From Nitrosomonas sp. (GTDB lineage Bacteria > Pseudomonadota > Gammaproteobacteria > Burkholderiales > Nitrosomonadaceae), in assembly GCF_019635155.1 (NCBI RefSeq), contig NZ_JAHBZY010000012.1:36135-100134 (forward strand): DNA of 64,000 bases, read 5' to 3'. Numbering within the stretch: the first letter of the stretch is position 1; the number at the start of each line of letters is the position of its first letter. A program made the translations under genes and the position numbers. Below the pieces are notes generated by a model. That model did no database searches. It saw only the letters and a list, made by a program, of their open reading frames with translations, and had not been told where the DNA came from. Shown in pieces: positions 19,176 through 28,149 of this stretch.

Positions 19176-20714
19176 TTACAACGTTTGCCGTTGGATGAAA
19201 TCTTTCAGGCGGAATCCGAGCAGCCAGAGTGCGGCGAAATAGCTGATTGCGCCGGCTAAGACTACGCCGCTGAGTTGCGTGGCGCGGGACAGTGCTGAGC
19301 CGTTTAACCACGAGGCATCGCTTCCTGCTGTAAACCATAGAACAACGCCCATTGCCGCTAATGCCAGTAGTATTTTGGAAAAGAAAATCAGCCAACCGGG
19401 TTGCGGCTGGTAAATTGCTTGCTTGCGCAGTTGGTAAAACAATAATCCGGCATTCAAGCAAGCGCCGAGCCCGATCGCCAACGCCAACCCTGCGTGCTGG
19501 AGCGGAAAAATGAAGGCGAGGTTCATCAGTTGTGTGGCAATCAACGTGATGATGGCGATTTTAACCGGTGTTTTGATGTTCTGACGGGCGTAGAATCCCG
19601 GCGCGAGTACTTTCACCAAAATGATACCGAGCAAGCCGACGCTATATGCAACCAACGCTTCGCGTGTCATCCAGACGTCGTGTTCCGTGAATGCGCCGTG
19701 ATGAAACAGCGTGGTGATCAGAGGCACTGATAATAGGGCGAGTGCGAGTGCGGCCGGAAGCGTCAGCAGTATGGTCATGCGCAGGCCCCAGTCGAGCAGG
19801 CGGGAATATTCCTCGGTGCTATTGGTGCTGTAGTGTTTTGCCAGCGACGGCAACAAAATGGTGCCAAGCGCGACGCCGAGCAGACCGGCGGGGAATTCCA
19901 TCAACCGGTCGGCATAGTACATCCAGGATACGCTGCCGGTAACCAGCAACGAAGCGAATATCGTGTTGATCAGCAAACTGAGCTGGCTGACCGAGACGCC
20001 AAAAATCGCCGGTCCCATCAATTTGATTACGCGCCAGGCGCCGGTGTCCGGGTTGCGAAAATGGAGCCGCGGCATTAATTTGAGTTTCAACAGAAATGGA
20101 ATTTGAAACACCAGTTGCAAAATGCCGCCGATAAAAACCGCCCAGGCTAGTGCCAGAACCGGTGGATCTATTAAGGGGGTTAGCCATAATGCGCAACCGA
20201 TAAACGATAAGTTCAAAAACGCCGGTGTGATGGCCGGCACGTTGAATTTTCCATATGTGTTAAGGATGCCGCCGGCTAACGCTACCAACGAAATAAACAA
20301 AATATAAGGGAACGTGATTTGCAGCAGTTGCACAGTTAAATCGAATTTTTCCGGTTCTGTGGTGAATCCCGGGGCGCTGGCGTAAATGATGAACGGCGCC
20401 GCGATAATGCCGAGGGCAGTTACGAAGAACAGCACGACACCAAGCAGCGTCGCGATGTGATCGATCAAATTGCGAGTTTCTTCATGTGTGCGAGTATTCT
20501 TATATTCAGCAAGGATCGGAACAAAAGCCTGTGAAAATGCACCTTCGGCGAATAGCCGCCGCAACAGATTGGGGATGCGAAATGCGACAAAAAAAGCATC
20601 GGTTGCCATTCCTGCACCAAAAATTCGCGCGATCATGATGTCACGCAAGAAACCGAGAATGCGCGACACAAAAGTCATGCTGCTGACTGCAGCGAGGGCT
20701 TTAAGTAGATTCAA
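19176..20714 (-). CDS. murJ: Lipid II flippase MurJ (MviN)
   Basis: 512 residues with about 14 transmembrane helices. The family opening [35 protein letters not shown] and the motif [30 protein letters not shown] are unmistakable. The protein flips undecaprenyl-linked peptidoglycan precursor across the inner membrane and is essential in most bacteria. It is monocistronic here. Confidence 0.96.
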   Translation of the reverse strand: MNLLKALAAVSSMTFVSRILGFLRDIMIARIFGAGMATDAFFVAFRIPNLLRRLFAEGAFSQAFVPILAEYKNTRTHEETRNLIDHIATLLGVVLFFVTALGIIAAPFIIYASAPGFTTEPEKFDLTVQLLQITFPYILFISLVALAGGILNTYGKFNVPAITPAFLNLSFIGCALWLTPLIDPPVLALAWAVFIGGILQLVFQIPFLLKLKLMPRLHFRNPDTGAWRVIKLMGPAIFGVSVSQLSLLINTIFASLLVTGSVSWMYYADRLMEFPAGLLGVALGTILLPSLAKHYSTNSTEEYSRLLDWGLRMTILLTLPAALALALLSVPLITTLFHHGAFTEHDVWMTREALVAYSVGLLGIILVKVLAPGFYARQNIKTPVKIAIITLIATQLMNLAFIFPLQHAGLALAIGLGACLNAGLLFYQLRKQAIYQPQPGWLIFFSKILLALAAMGVVLWFTAGSDASWLNGSALSRATQLSGVVLAGAISYFAALWLLGFRLKDFIQRQTL

Positions 20715-20760
20715 TGGTTTGAGATATTAATGCGATGAATGGCAGCGGTGTGAGATGGTG

Positions 20761-20786
20761 CAGACTGGATTTTTCAATCCAGTCTG
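20761..20786. terminator. Strong 11-bp hairpin between the unknown membrane protein gene and murJ
   Basis: CAGACTGGATT (20761-20771), loop TTTC, and AATCCAGTCTG (20776-20786) form a perfect stem. It lies 50 bp after the stop of the upstream minus-strand gene and about 46 bp before the murJ start. No T-tract follows on the minus strand, so termination is plausible but not proven. Confidence 0.5.
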
Positions 20787-20837
20787 ATGCGTTTGGTTTA
20801 ATTTTGCCACGATATTATGCGTGAGCAGCATCACAGC

Positions 20838-21560
20838 CTAAAAAAGACAGCTGACTTTCTTAAGCAGGCCTTCTTCCTCCCAATTCCATTGCAGACAGTA
20901 TTCCGCTCCTCTTCTTGGATTATCGATTTCGGCATCGATTTTTGTGTTTCCGGAGATGACCGGAGGCAGTAGTGCTTCTTCTTTGCCATTGTGGATGCAA
21001 AAAAAGCGGGCGGTCGATAGTGCGCGTCCTGCAGGCAGCACGACGGATAGATGGAGTCGGCGTGTGTCATCATCGATGACATGGGTGAGAATGCCTTCAT
21101 TTTGGGTGAAGGCACCTTCATATTCGTATGTAAGCGTTAAGTCGGTGCCATCAGTGGCTTTTAGCTCAGGAGGAAACTGTACGCAAATCTGATAATTTTC
21201 GCCTTCTTTTCTTTGTTCAGCAGGTTCGTTGTTATTGATGCGGAAATTGCTGATACCGCCGATTGCACGGATATTTTTGAACCAGTATTTTGAATTATCG
21301 CTATGACATGCGGTAGTCATTTGTGTTTGTGTTACCGTCGCTTTTTTTCCGCAGGTGTCATGCACGGTCAATAGTTTTCTTAAATCCGGGATGGAAAATT
21401 CAAACCTGTTTTGTCTGATTTGATCGGCAATCAGCAGTGCGGCGCAGATAGCAAAGATCGCTCCGATCACTATGAAATCGGTCAGTAACGCGACTAACAC
21501 GCCAAAGACGAGCATGACGACATTGAGGTAAAAAATAATCTGGTTAGGTTTGTCAAACAT
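20838..21560 (-). CDS. Unknown protein with two N-terminal membrane helices
   Basis: 240 residues. A hydrophobic N-terminus (about 8-45) forms two closely spaced helices. A soluble beta-rich domain follows, with six cysteines: C70 in HDTCGKK, C85 in TTACHS, C125 in YQICVQF, then AFFCIHN-like, EYCLQW and VSCLF. The repeated beta-strand pattern (TLTYEYEGAF, RRLHLSVVLPAG) suggests an immunoglobulin-like or beta-sandwich fold facing the periplasm. I do not recognise the family. Confidence 0.7.
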   Translation of the reverse strand: MFDKPNQIIFYLNVVMLVFGVLVALLTDFIVIGAIFAICAALLIADQIRQNRFEFSIPDLRKLLTVHDTCGKKATVTQTQMTTACHSDNSKYWFKNIRAIGGISNFRINNNEPAEQRKEGENYQICVQFPPELKATDGTDLTLTYEYEGAFTQNEGILTHVIDDDTRRLHLSVVLPAGRALSTARFFCIHNGKEEALLPPVISGNTKIDAEIDNPRRGAEYCLQWNWEEEGLLKKVSCLF

Positions 21561-21729
21561 TCGGAACTCCTTAGTTAACAGGCATATTTTTATAATATTT
21601 TCGAAGCACTGAGTTTATCAGAGAGGCGCAGTCAAAAAAAGGAAGATAGTTTAGAAAGCTGTCAATCAGCAGGGAAAAATTGCTCGGAGCTTAAAAGACT
21701 GTGGCTTCGCTGTCGCAGATTGATACAAT

Positions 21730-21776
21730 ACTGTGTTAGCGCAGGAATGGTACAGTTACAGAAGAAATAACACAGT
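21730..21776. repeat. 9-bp inverted repeat upstream of the copper-RiPP operon
   Basis: ACTGTGTTA at 21730-21738 and TAACACAGT at 21768-21776 are perfect inverted arms 29 bp apart, 63-109 bp before the HvfA start. They could be a pair of operator half-sites or a long-loop stem. No known copper-regulator consensus is recognised. Confidence 0.45.
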
Positions 21777-21838
21777 TCGTTTTGATCCGGCGTTATCATA
21801 TCAGTTTGATGTTTTATTAATTTTATGGAGATCTTAAG

Positions 21839-22177
21839 ATGTCGAAAAAATTAGTTAAGCCTGTTTCACTTGCTGTGAGTGCCGCGCTGGTTACCACTCT
21901 CGGTGCCGGCGATTTGTTAGCAGATAGCGGCGACAATCCGTTTGCGATGAATGAATTATCCGGCGGCTATATGCAATTGGCCGATGCCAGCAGCGCCAAT
22001 AAACCAGCGCAAGAAGGCGGTAAAGAGTCCAAACAAAATATGGAAGGTAAATGCGGTGAAGGCAAGTGTGGCGGTAAAACTGAGATGAAGCAGAATATGG
22101 AAGGCAAATGCGGCGGTAAGAAGGCCGAAAAAGAAGGTAAATGCGGCGAAGGCAAATGCGGTTCCTCTAAAAAATAA
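21839..22177 (+). CDS. hvfA: HvfA-type copper-binding RiPP precursor with five EGKCG motifs
   Basis: 112 residues with GGAG upstream of ATG. A signal peptide (about 1-28) is followed by the leader-like NPFAMNELSGGYMQLADA at 33-50, which recurs in this family. The C-terminal half has five EGKCG motifs with cysteines C72, C77, C91, C102 and C107, and these are all the cysteines in the protein. In characterised HvfA relatives a DUF692 multinuclear iron oxygenase converts the EGKCG cysteines to oxazolone/thioamide groups that bind copper. The next two genes encode that enzyme and its DUF2063 partner. I infer an exported copper-buffering peptide. Confidence 0.88.
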   Translation: MSKKLVKPVSLAVSAALVTTLGAGDLLADSGDNPFAMNELSGGYMQLADASSANKPAQEGGKESKQNMEGKCGEGKCGGKTEMKQNMEGKCGGKKAEKEGKCGEGKCGSSKK

Positions 22178-22189
22178 GTGATGTAAACC

Positions 22190-23047
22190 ATGAGCAGTCA
22201 ATCATTCCCTGTTCATGGCGCGGGTCTGGGCCTGCGGCGCCCGATGTTGAGTTCGCTGACGGGTCAGGCCACGCAATGCGTCGATTTCTGGGAAGTTGCA
22301 CCCGAAAATTGGATTGGCGTGGGTGGCCGGTACGGTCACAGATTTCGAGAGCTGACTGAACAATTTCCCTTTATCTGCCACGGACTATCCTTATCGATTG
22401 GCGGTCCATCACCGCTCGATGAGGCGTTTTTGCACAAGCTTAAGCGTTTCCTGAAAGATCATCATATCCGCTATTACAGTGAACATTTGAGTTATTGCAG
22501 CGATGACGGTCATTTGTACGATTTACTGCCAATCCCGTTTACCGAAGAAGCTGTGCACTATGTAGCGGACCGTATTCGCAGAGTTCAGGAAATTCTCGAA
22601 CAACGAATCGCAGTTGAAAATGTTTCCTACTATGCCGCACCCGGGAAACAGCTGGAAGAAATTGATTTTATTAACGCTGTATTACTGGAAGCTGATTGTG
22701 ATTTGCTTCTGGACGTCAATAATATTTACGTCAATAGTATCAACCATCGCTACGATGCCGGGATATTTTTGCAGCATTTACCGGCTGAACGCATCCGGTA
22801 TATTCATGTGGCCGGGCATTATCAGGAAGCGGTCGATTTGATTGTCGATACGCACGGCACCGATGTTATCGATCCGGTGTGGCAATTGCTTGATAAAACC
22901 TATCAACAATTTGGTGTTATTCCGACATTGCTTGAGCGGGATTTCAATTTTCCCCCGTTTGCTGAATTGCTACATGAAGTGAAAACAATCCATTCGCTTC
23001 AAACCAAATGGCGAGATGAAACAGGTGGTTACCTACAACACGCCTGA
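22190..23047 (+). CDS. hvfB: DUF692 multinuclear non-haem iron oxygenase (HvfB/BufB-like)
   Basis: 285 residues, the usual family length. It shows the DUF692 signatures [24 protein letters not shown] (His ligand), [25 protein letters not shown] (Asp/Asn ligands), RYIHVAGHY and [10 protein letters not shown] in a TIM-barrel layout. The enzyme uses an iron cluster and O2 to modify cysteines of the precursor encoded 12 bp upstream. Its 3' end overlaps the DUF2063 gene by 32 bp, so translation is coupled. Confidence 0.92.
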   Translation: MSSQSFPVHGAGLGLRRPMLSSLTGQATQCVDFWEVAPENWIGVGGRYGHRFRELTEQFPFICHGLSLSIGGPSPLDEAFLHKLKRFLKDHHIRYYSEHLSYCSDDGHLYDLLPIPFTEEAVHYVADRIRRVQEILEQRIAVENVSYYAAPGKQLEEIDFINAVLLEADCDLLLDVNNIYVNSINHRYDAGIFLQHLPAERIRYIHVAGHYQEAVDLIVDTHGTDVIDPVWQLLDKTYQQFGVIPTLLERDFNFPPFAELLHEVKTIHSLQTKWRDETGGYLQHA

Positions 23048-23801
23048 TCGCCCGGGTTTTGTACGGCAACAATATGAGTTTGCGGCGCATATCCGTAATC
23101 CTGAAAAGAACCCCCATCCGTCAACAATCGAAAAACGGCGCATGAATATCTATTGCGAGCTGTTTTATAACAATGTGGAGGATTTAATTGCCAATACTTT
23201 TCCAGTATTGCGGAAAATTATGCCGGATAGTCATTGGCATGCGTTAATCCGGGATTATTTTGCCGATCATTTGTCGCATACTCCGTTGTTTCCCGAGATA
23301 CCCAGAGAGTTTCTAAGATACATCGAGTCTGAACGAAAATCGTGTGCCTATGATCCACCTTTTCTGTTTGAATTGGCTCATTATGAATGGGTGGAACTGG
23401 CGCTCTCGATTTTTGATGAGAGCCAGACAGAGATGGCAGTTGATACTGAAGGTGATTTGTTTGATGGAATTCCGGCCATTTCACCGTTAGCGTGGTTGCT
23501 CAGTTACTCGTTTCCCGTTCATAAAATCAGTGAGAGTTTCCAGCCCGAAGTGCCCGGAGGCCTGGAAACGAATCTGATCGTTTACCGGGATAAGCATTTC
23601 AACGTGCAGTTTATTGAAGTCAACAAGATAACAGCGCGATTAGTGCATCTGGTGGGTGAAAATAGTTTGAAATCCGGATTTGCCTTGTTGCGACAAATAG
23701 CCGCGGAAATGGGGCATCCGCAGCCCGATGCCGTTATGCACGGCGGAGTTCAAATTTTGAACGATCTGAGAAAACGCGGAGTGGTTTATCGATTGTCTTA
23801 G
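23016..23801 (+). CDS. hvfC: DUF2063 RiPP partner protein (HvfC/BufC-like)
   Basis: 261 residues. The N-terminal DUF2063 segment [49 protein letters not shown] is characteristic, and the C-terminal half resembles the second HvfC domain. In the family this protein binds the precursor leader and delivers it to the DUF692 enzyme. It overlaps the 3' end of that gene by 32 bp. The DoxX-like fourth gene seen in some hvf operons is not present downstream. Confidence 0.88.
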   Translation: MKQVVTYNTPDRPGFVRQQYEFAAHIRNPEKNPHPSTIEKRRMNIYCELFYNNVEDLIANTFPVLRKIMPDSHWHALIRDYFADHLSHTPLFPEIPREFLRYIESERKSCAYDPPFLFELAHYEWVELALSIFDESQTEMAVDTEGDLFDGIPAISPLAWLLSYSFPVHKISESFQPEVPGGLETNLIVYRDKHFNVQFIEVNKITARLVHLVGENSLKSGFALLRQIAAEMGHPQPDAVMHGGVQILNDLRKRGVVYRLS

Positions 23802-23902
23802 AACTCTCTGATTATGATCGTAAAAACTACAGATTCATTATGCGTTGCCGTTAAGAGGCGTAATGAAAATGATGAGAACGTAGGCTATACGGCATATCCA
23901 CA

Positions 23903-24625
23903 ATGGGAATATCTGAGAACCACAATCCGACTACCGGTCACTCTTCCGTTGAGCCAAATCTGGTAAATTTCCTGATTTCTTCGGTTCATGATACGAAGAA
24001 TTCGTTGTGTATGTTATTGAGTAGCTTGGATAAAACACTGACCAATACCGATGTTGAAAAACTCTCTACGCATACTGAGCTCGTGCGAGTCAATGAAGAG
24101 GCAAGGCGTATTAACAATCACTTAGCTCAGCTATTAACTCTCTATAAATTAGGGCAAAGAATATATCCTTTTGATGCGCAATATATTTGTCTGAGTGATT
24201 TTCTATCCGGAATCGCTGCGCAATATTCCGAATTACTGAGATTTCGTAAGATTACGCTAGAAACCCACGTAAGCCCGGAGCTGCATTGGTATTTTGACGA
24301 AGATCTGATCAATGCGGTTATCGGTAATGCAATCAATAATGCAATTCGTTATACGCGAGATCGTATTTGCATTTTCGCCGAAGAGAAGGAAAATCTATTG
24401 CTATTGCGTGTGGAAGATAACGGATGCGGTTATCCGGCTGCTATGCTTCGGAATAACAATGATTTTATGTACCGTATCGATCCCTTAAGCGATAACACTG
24501 GATTGGGTTTTTATTTTTCAACCATGGTTGTCCGGATGCATCAAAACCGTGGAGATTGCGGAAAGTTGGCGCTGGAAAACGGCGGTTTTATGAATGGTGC
24601 TTGTTTTGTCGTATCTCTTCCATAA
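23903..24625 (+). CDS. Soluble histidine kinase without a sensor domain
   Basis: 240 residues. The phospho-acceptor is H29 in SSVHDTKNSL, with a dimerisation helix at about 20-95. The HATPase domain has the N box NAVIGNAINNAIRYT (about 136-150), G1 VEDNGCGYP and G2 DNTGLGFYFS. There is no transmembrane segment and no input domain, so it probably receives its signal from a partner. The response-regulator gene starts 21 bp downstream. Whether the pair regulates the copper block on either side is open. Confidence 0.85.
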   Translation: MGISENHNPTTGHSSVEPNLVNFLISSVHDTKNSLCMLLSSLDKTLTNTDVEKLSTHTELVRVNEEARRINNHLAQLLTLYKLGQRIYPFDAQYICLSDFLSGIAAQYSELLRFRKITLETHVSPELHWYFDEDLINAVIGNAINNAIRYTRDRICIFAEEKENLLLLRVEDNGCGYPAAMLRNNNDFMYRIDPLSDNTGLGFYFSTMVVRMHQNRGDCGKLALENGGFMNGACFVVSLP

Positions 24626-24646
24626 TAAATTTCAAGATTTAACGCC

Positions 24647-26287
24647 ATGATAACGAACCCGACTAAATTTTCTCCGGTTAGCATCAACCTTTCAGGGAAA
24701 AATATCCTGATTATCGATGATTACCAAGAAATGCGTACAATTTTGCGTGATATGTTACGCGCGCTAGGTGCGGATGTTAAGAAAATGCACATGGTTGCAA
24801 CGGGAGAAGACGCGATTGCAATCCTGAAGAAAGTGGAATTTGATGTTGTTTTATGTGATCTCGTTTTAGGTACGGGGAAAAGTGGTCAACAAGTGCTTGA
24901 AGAAGCAAAGTATCTTTCGCTTGTTGGGCCTTCCTGTTTGTGGATAATGATTTCCGCTGAAAAAGCCGCAGAGTCTGTTTCAGGTACCGCAGAATATCAG
25001 CCCGATGCTTATTTGATAAAACCGGTTACAGAGGTAAGCTTATGCACACGGCTGGAAAAGATCTGGTTAAAAAAGAAAGCGTTTGCTGAGATTCATCAAG
25101 CGATTAAGCGGTCGGATTATAGCGAAGCATTGAATTTATGCGATCAAAGGTTAGCATCCGATAAGACCAATATGTCCGATTTGCTTCGTACGAAATGCAA
25201 TCTATTATGGATAACGGGAGAACTTGATCGAGCACAAGATTTATTGAAAGATATTCTTTCAAAACGTGAGTTGCCGTGGGCCAAAGTTGCGTTGGCTAGA
25301 ATATTTTTCAAGAAAAACGATTTTAAGTTGGTGAAAACGTTGCTTGAGGAGACAATTGCGGTGAATGCGACGTATATAGAAACGCATGACTTATTGGCTC
25401 AGACTCTGCAAGTTATGGATGATTTAGCAGGAGCCGGTGATGTGCTGGAGCGTGCGGTGAAACTGTCGCCCAATTCTGCTATGCGGCAGCAGACACTCGG
25501 TAGTTTATCTCTAAAAATTGGTAAGCTGGAGAACGCCGAGCGAGCTTTCCGGAAGAGTATTGCATTGAGCGAGAATTCAGTGTTAAAAAAAGCGGATACT
25601 TATCTAGGGCTCGTCAAAGTATGCAGTGCAAGAAATAATTCTGATGAAGCAATGAAAGTGTTAGGTCAACTTACCAAAAATTTTAACGGTGATGACGTGC
25701 GTCTCAGGGTTTTAGCCGCAACGGGATTGGTTCATCATCAGCGTGGTGAGGCGGAGAAAGCCGCACAACTTGCTATTGAACTGGATCAGTCATTGAGCAA
25801 AAAAGATGAACGGTCTTTAACCAGCGAAGAATCATTGGAAATAGCACACTTGCTGCTAGTCGCAGGAGATAAGGAGAAAGCGATTTGCTTGCTGCAAAGC
25901 GAAATCAAGAATAATCCTGAGAGTCCTATGTTGCATAAAGTTGTTGCAGATATTTTTGAACAAGCTGGAATGCGTGAGGAAGGCAATCGCTTGATCGAGG
26001 CTACGCGCCAGGAAGCGATTCTTATGATGAATCGCGGTGTGTTGCTGGTTAGTAAAGGACAATATGAAGAGGCAGTCTGCGCAATGCGCGAAGCTCGCGC
26101 CGCCATGCCAACGAATGTTCGGGTGTTATTGAACCTGGCGCATGTGTTTATTGCGTATATACAGAAAAAAGGCTCAGTGCCCGGTCTGATAGATGAAGCT
26201 CGTAACAGTCTGCTAGCGGCAAACGAGCTGTCGCCTGGAGAACCGCGTTTTAAACGATTGATGACAACATTGAATGAGCTTGTTTGA
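24647..26287 (+). CDS. Response regulator with REC domain and TPR array
   Basis: 546 residues. The receiver domain (about 18-135) has the acidic pair D24-D25, phospho-acceptor D71 (VVLCDLVLG) and K125 (YLIKPV). The rest (about 140-540) is a TPR solenoid (for example LDRAQDLLKDILSKRELPWAKVALARIFFKK and DVLERAVKLSPNSAMRQQTLGSLSLKIGKLENAERAFRKSI). No DNA-binding domain is visible, so the output is likely protein-protein interaction. This resembles VieB-like or motility-linked REC-TPR proteins. It is paired with the kinase upstream. Confidence 0.87.
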   Translation: MITNPTKFSPVSINLSGKNILIIDDYQEMRTILRDMLRALGADVKKMHMVATGEDAIAILKKVEFDVVLCDLVLGTGKSGQQVLEEAKYLSLVGPSCLWIMISAEKAAESVSGTAEYQPDAYLIKPVTEVSLCTRLEKIWLKKKAFAEIHQAIKRSDYSEALNLCDQRLASDKTNMSDLLRTKCNLLWITGELDRAQDLLKDILSKRELPWAKVALARIFFKKNDFKLVKTLLEETIAVNATYIETHDLLAQTLQVMDDLAGAGDVLERAVKLSPNSAMRQQTLGSLSLKIGKLENAERAFRKSIALSENSVLKKADTYLGLVKVCSARNNSDEAMKVLGQLTKNFNGDDVRLRVLAATGLVHHQRGEAEKAAQLAIELDQSLSKKDERSLTSEESLEIAHLLLVAGDKEKAICLLQSEIKNNPESPMLHKVVADIFEQAGMREEGNRLIEATRQEAILMMNRGVLLVSKGQYEEAVCAMREARAAMPTNVRVLLNLAHVFIAYIQKKGSVPGLIDEARNSLLAANELSPGEPRFKRLMTTLNELV

Positions 26288-26307
26288 GTTTTTTTCGCGG
26301 TTAGTTC

Positions 26308-27927
26308 TCAACTAACAAAGAAGTTACGCATCATGCCCATATCTTCATGTTCAAGATTATGGCAATGATAGAGAAATAATCCTTTGAAGTCATTGAATGG
26401 TTTTATGATTTCTATTTCTTCCCCCGGCATAACTAATACAGTATCCTTCCAGCCGCTGTTAATAAAGCCATGTTTGACAGTATCGTATCCGTTATCCTGA
26501 TGAACTTGCGTTCGCGATAAGATTTGAAACTGTTGACCATGTAAATGGATGGGGTGCGGTACCGACATCATCATTCCCATACCACCACCGCGTCCGCCGC
26601 GGCGCATGCCACCGCTCATTCCCGGATTGTGGTGAAATATCTTGATTCTCTGAATGGTATTTACCGGGATTTGCTCAGCTTCTGTGTAATCATACATATC
26701 GAATGTCCTGCCGTTTAACTGGAAAGACATGTGTCGCATGCCGATGGCGATTGGAACAACTTTGTCAGGGTGCGTAACATTCTGAAGCGTTAAACGCGAC
26801 ATAGGCACTAGCGTATCCGGTAATTTTGGGGAATCACTGATATGCTCGGTAATTTGGAATTTTGCGATGGTGATTTCTCCATCCTGACCAAAGGCGGTGC
26901 CCATCATTCCCATACCACCCCCCATACCGCGACGCATTCCGCCACGCATGGCATCTCCTCCATGCGAAGTTGTGCCGTAAGCCAAGCTTTGTAATGTGAC
27001 GTCAGAACCTGGCTTACGGCCGCTAAAATCAATCCACAATTCAATGCGCTCCGCGGGAGCAAGCATGACGTAAGGTAAGTCTTGCGGTCTTTCCAGCAGT
27101 CCGCCATCGGTTCCGATTGCGGTGATCGGAGTGCCATCGCTCCATCCGAGCTTATAAATTCGTGCATTCGATCCGTTCAAGATGCGCAAGCGATAGGCCC
27201 TGGTTTTCACCGGGATGGTATAGTCTTTTTGACCGTTCGCTAGAATGACATCACCAAGGAATCCCCTCATTCTTTGGTGCATGCCAAGAATGTAGCGAAG
27301 TTGATTGCTGCTGGAAAAACTGCGATCCTGAATGATCAATGGGAGATCGAACTCGCCGCTGGGTAGGTCTAATTTCCGTTCAAATTCATCGGATACCGTG
27401 ATAAGGCCCGCCAAGCCCTGATAGACTTGCGGTGCGGTTAATTCGTGGGTATGCGCATGGTACCAGTTGGTTCCGGCGGGATTGGTTACTTCGAATTCAT
27501 ATAAGTACTGCTCGCCCCGAGAAATGGCATACATCGGATGTCCATCCATCGGTTGGGGAACATGCATGCCATGCCAATGTGTGATGCAAGGCTCTGGCAA
27601 TTGATTATTGAAATAGATTCGGACTTTCTGACCTCGCTCAAAATTGAGGATAGGGCCTAAATAACCCGGCAACTCTTTAAGCGTTGATGAGGGGCCTTTA
27701 AGCAGTTTGCCAATGTATTTAAAAACATGTGTATGCGGGCCGGGCAAAATGGGAACATCGGCAGTTTGAGCATCCAGTGCGATTTCTACATCGGCCTTGA
27801 ACGAAGGATTGGGTGTCCTGTTACCTTCCTGTCCTTTTGCAAAACTCAAACCGGGAATTGCCGCGGTCAGCGCACCTAGCGTTGCGTATTGTATGAATTG
27901 GCGTCTTTTATAATTAAAGTTTGGCAT
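26308..27927 (-). CDS. Met-rich multicopper oxidase, Tat-exported
   Basis: 539 residues. The N-terminus YKRRQFIQYATLGALTAAIPG is a twin-arginine signal. Copper ligands are clear: THWHGMHV and WYHAHTHE (T2/T3), HPIHLHGQQF, and the T1 cluster HCHNLEHEDMGMM with an axial Met near residues 522-534. Two Met/Gly-rich insertions (about 323-346 and 434-455) resemble the cuprous-ion-binding Met-rich region of CueO/CopA oxidases. I infer periplasmic Cu(I) oxidation or metal detoxification. It is convergent with the REC-TPR gene and near the copper-RiPP operon. An electron-transfer role in an ammonia oxidiser cannot be excluded. Confidence 0.9.
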   Translation of the reverse strand: MPNFNYKRRQFIQYATLGALTAAIPGLSFAKGQEGNRTPNPSFKADVEIALDAQTADVPILPGPHTHVFKYIGKLLKGPSSTLKELPGYLGPILNFERGQKVRIYFNNQLPEPCITHWHGMHVPQPMDGHPMYAISRGEQYLYEFEVTNPAGTNWYHAHTHELTAPQVYQGLAGLITVSDEFERKLDLPSGEFDLPLIIQDRSFSSSNQLRYILGMHQRMRGFLGDVILANGQKDYTIPVKTRAYRLRILNGSNARIYKLGWSDGTPITAIGTDGGLLERPQDLPYVMLAPAERIELWIDFSGRKPGSDVTLQSLAYGTTSHGGDAMRGGMRRGMGGGMGMMGTAFGQDGEITIAKFQITEHISDSPKLPDTLVPMSRLTLQNVTHPDKVVPIAIGMRHMSFQLNGRTFDMYDYTEAEQIPVNTIQRIKIFHHNPGMSGGMRRGGRGGGMGMMMSVPHPIHLHGQQFQILSRTQVHQDNGYDTVKHGFINSGWKDTVLVMPGEEIEIIKPFNDFKGLFLYHCHNLEHEDMGMMRNFFVS

Positions 27928-28055
27928 GATTTAACTCTTAGAATTTCAGCGAGAAAGTCTGTGTGTGCATAGTGAATAATTCAACTCAATCATTAGTCAG
28001 GATCTCTCTTAGATAAATTTAAAACTTATCCGTAGCATTAAAAGCAGTCTACCAG

Positions 28056-28090
28056 TTCAAGTATAACAAGTAATCCATTTTATACTTGAA
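28056..28090. repeat. Perfect 11-bp inverted repeat between flagellin and multicopper oxidase genes
   Basis: TTCAAGTATAA (28056-28066) and TTATACTTGAA (28080-28090) are perfect inverted arms with a 13-nt spacer. They sit 60 bp after the flagellin stop and about 130-165 bp upstream of the oxidase start, both on the minus strand. This could be a terminator hairpin lacking a T-run or an operator. It does not match the CueR consensus. Confidence 0.5.
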
Positions 28091-28149
28091 TGATGAAGAG
28101 CTTCCGAAATTTGAGAAACCAGGGAACAGGGAGTGCGATGCTGATGAAA

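Noticed and set aside
26300-26316. Hairpin GTTAGTT-CTC-AACTAAC at the end of the multicopper oxidase gene as a terminator
   Set aside because: It overlaps the stop codon region, and on the minus strand it is followed by A-rich rather than T-rich sequence, so it is not a standard intrinsic terminator.
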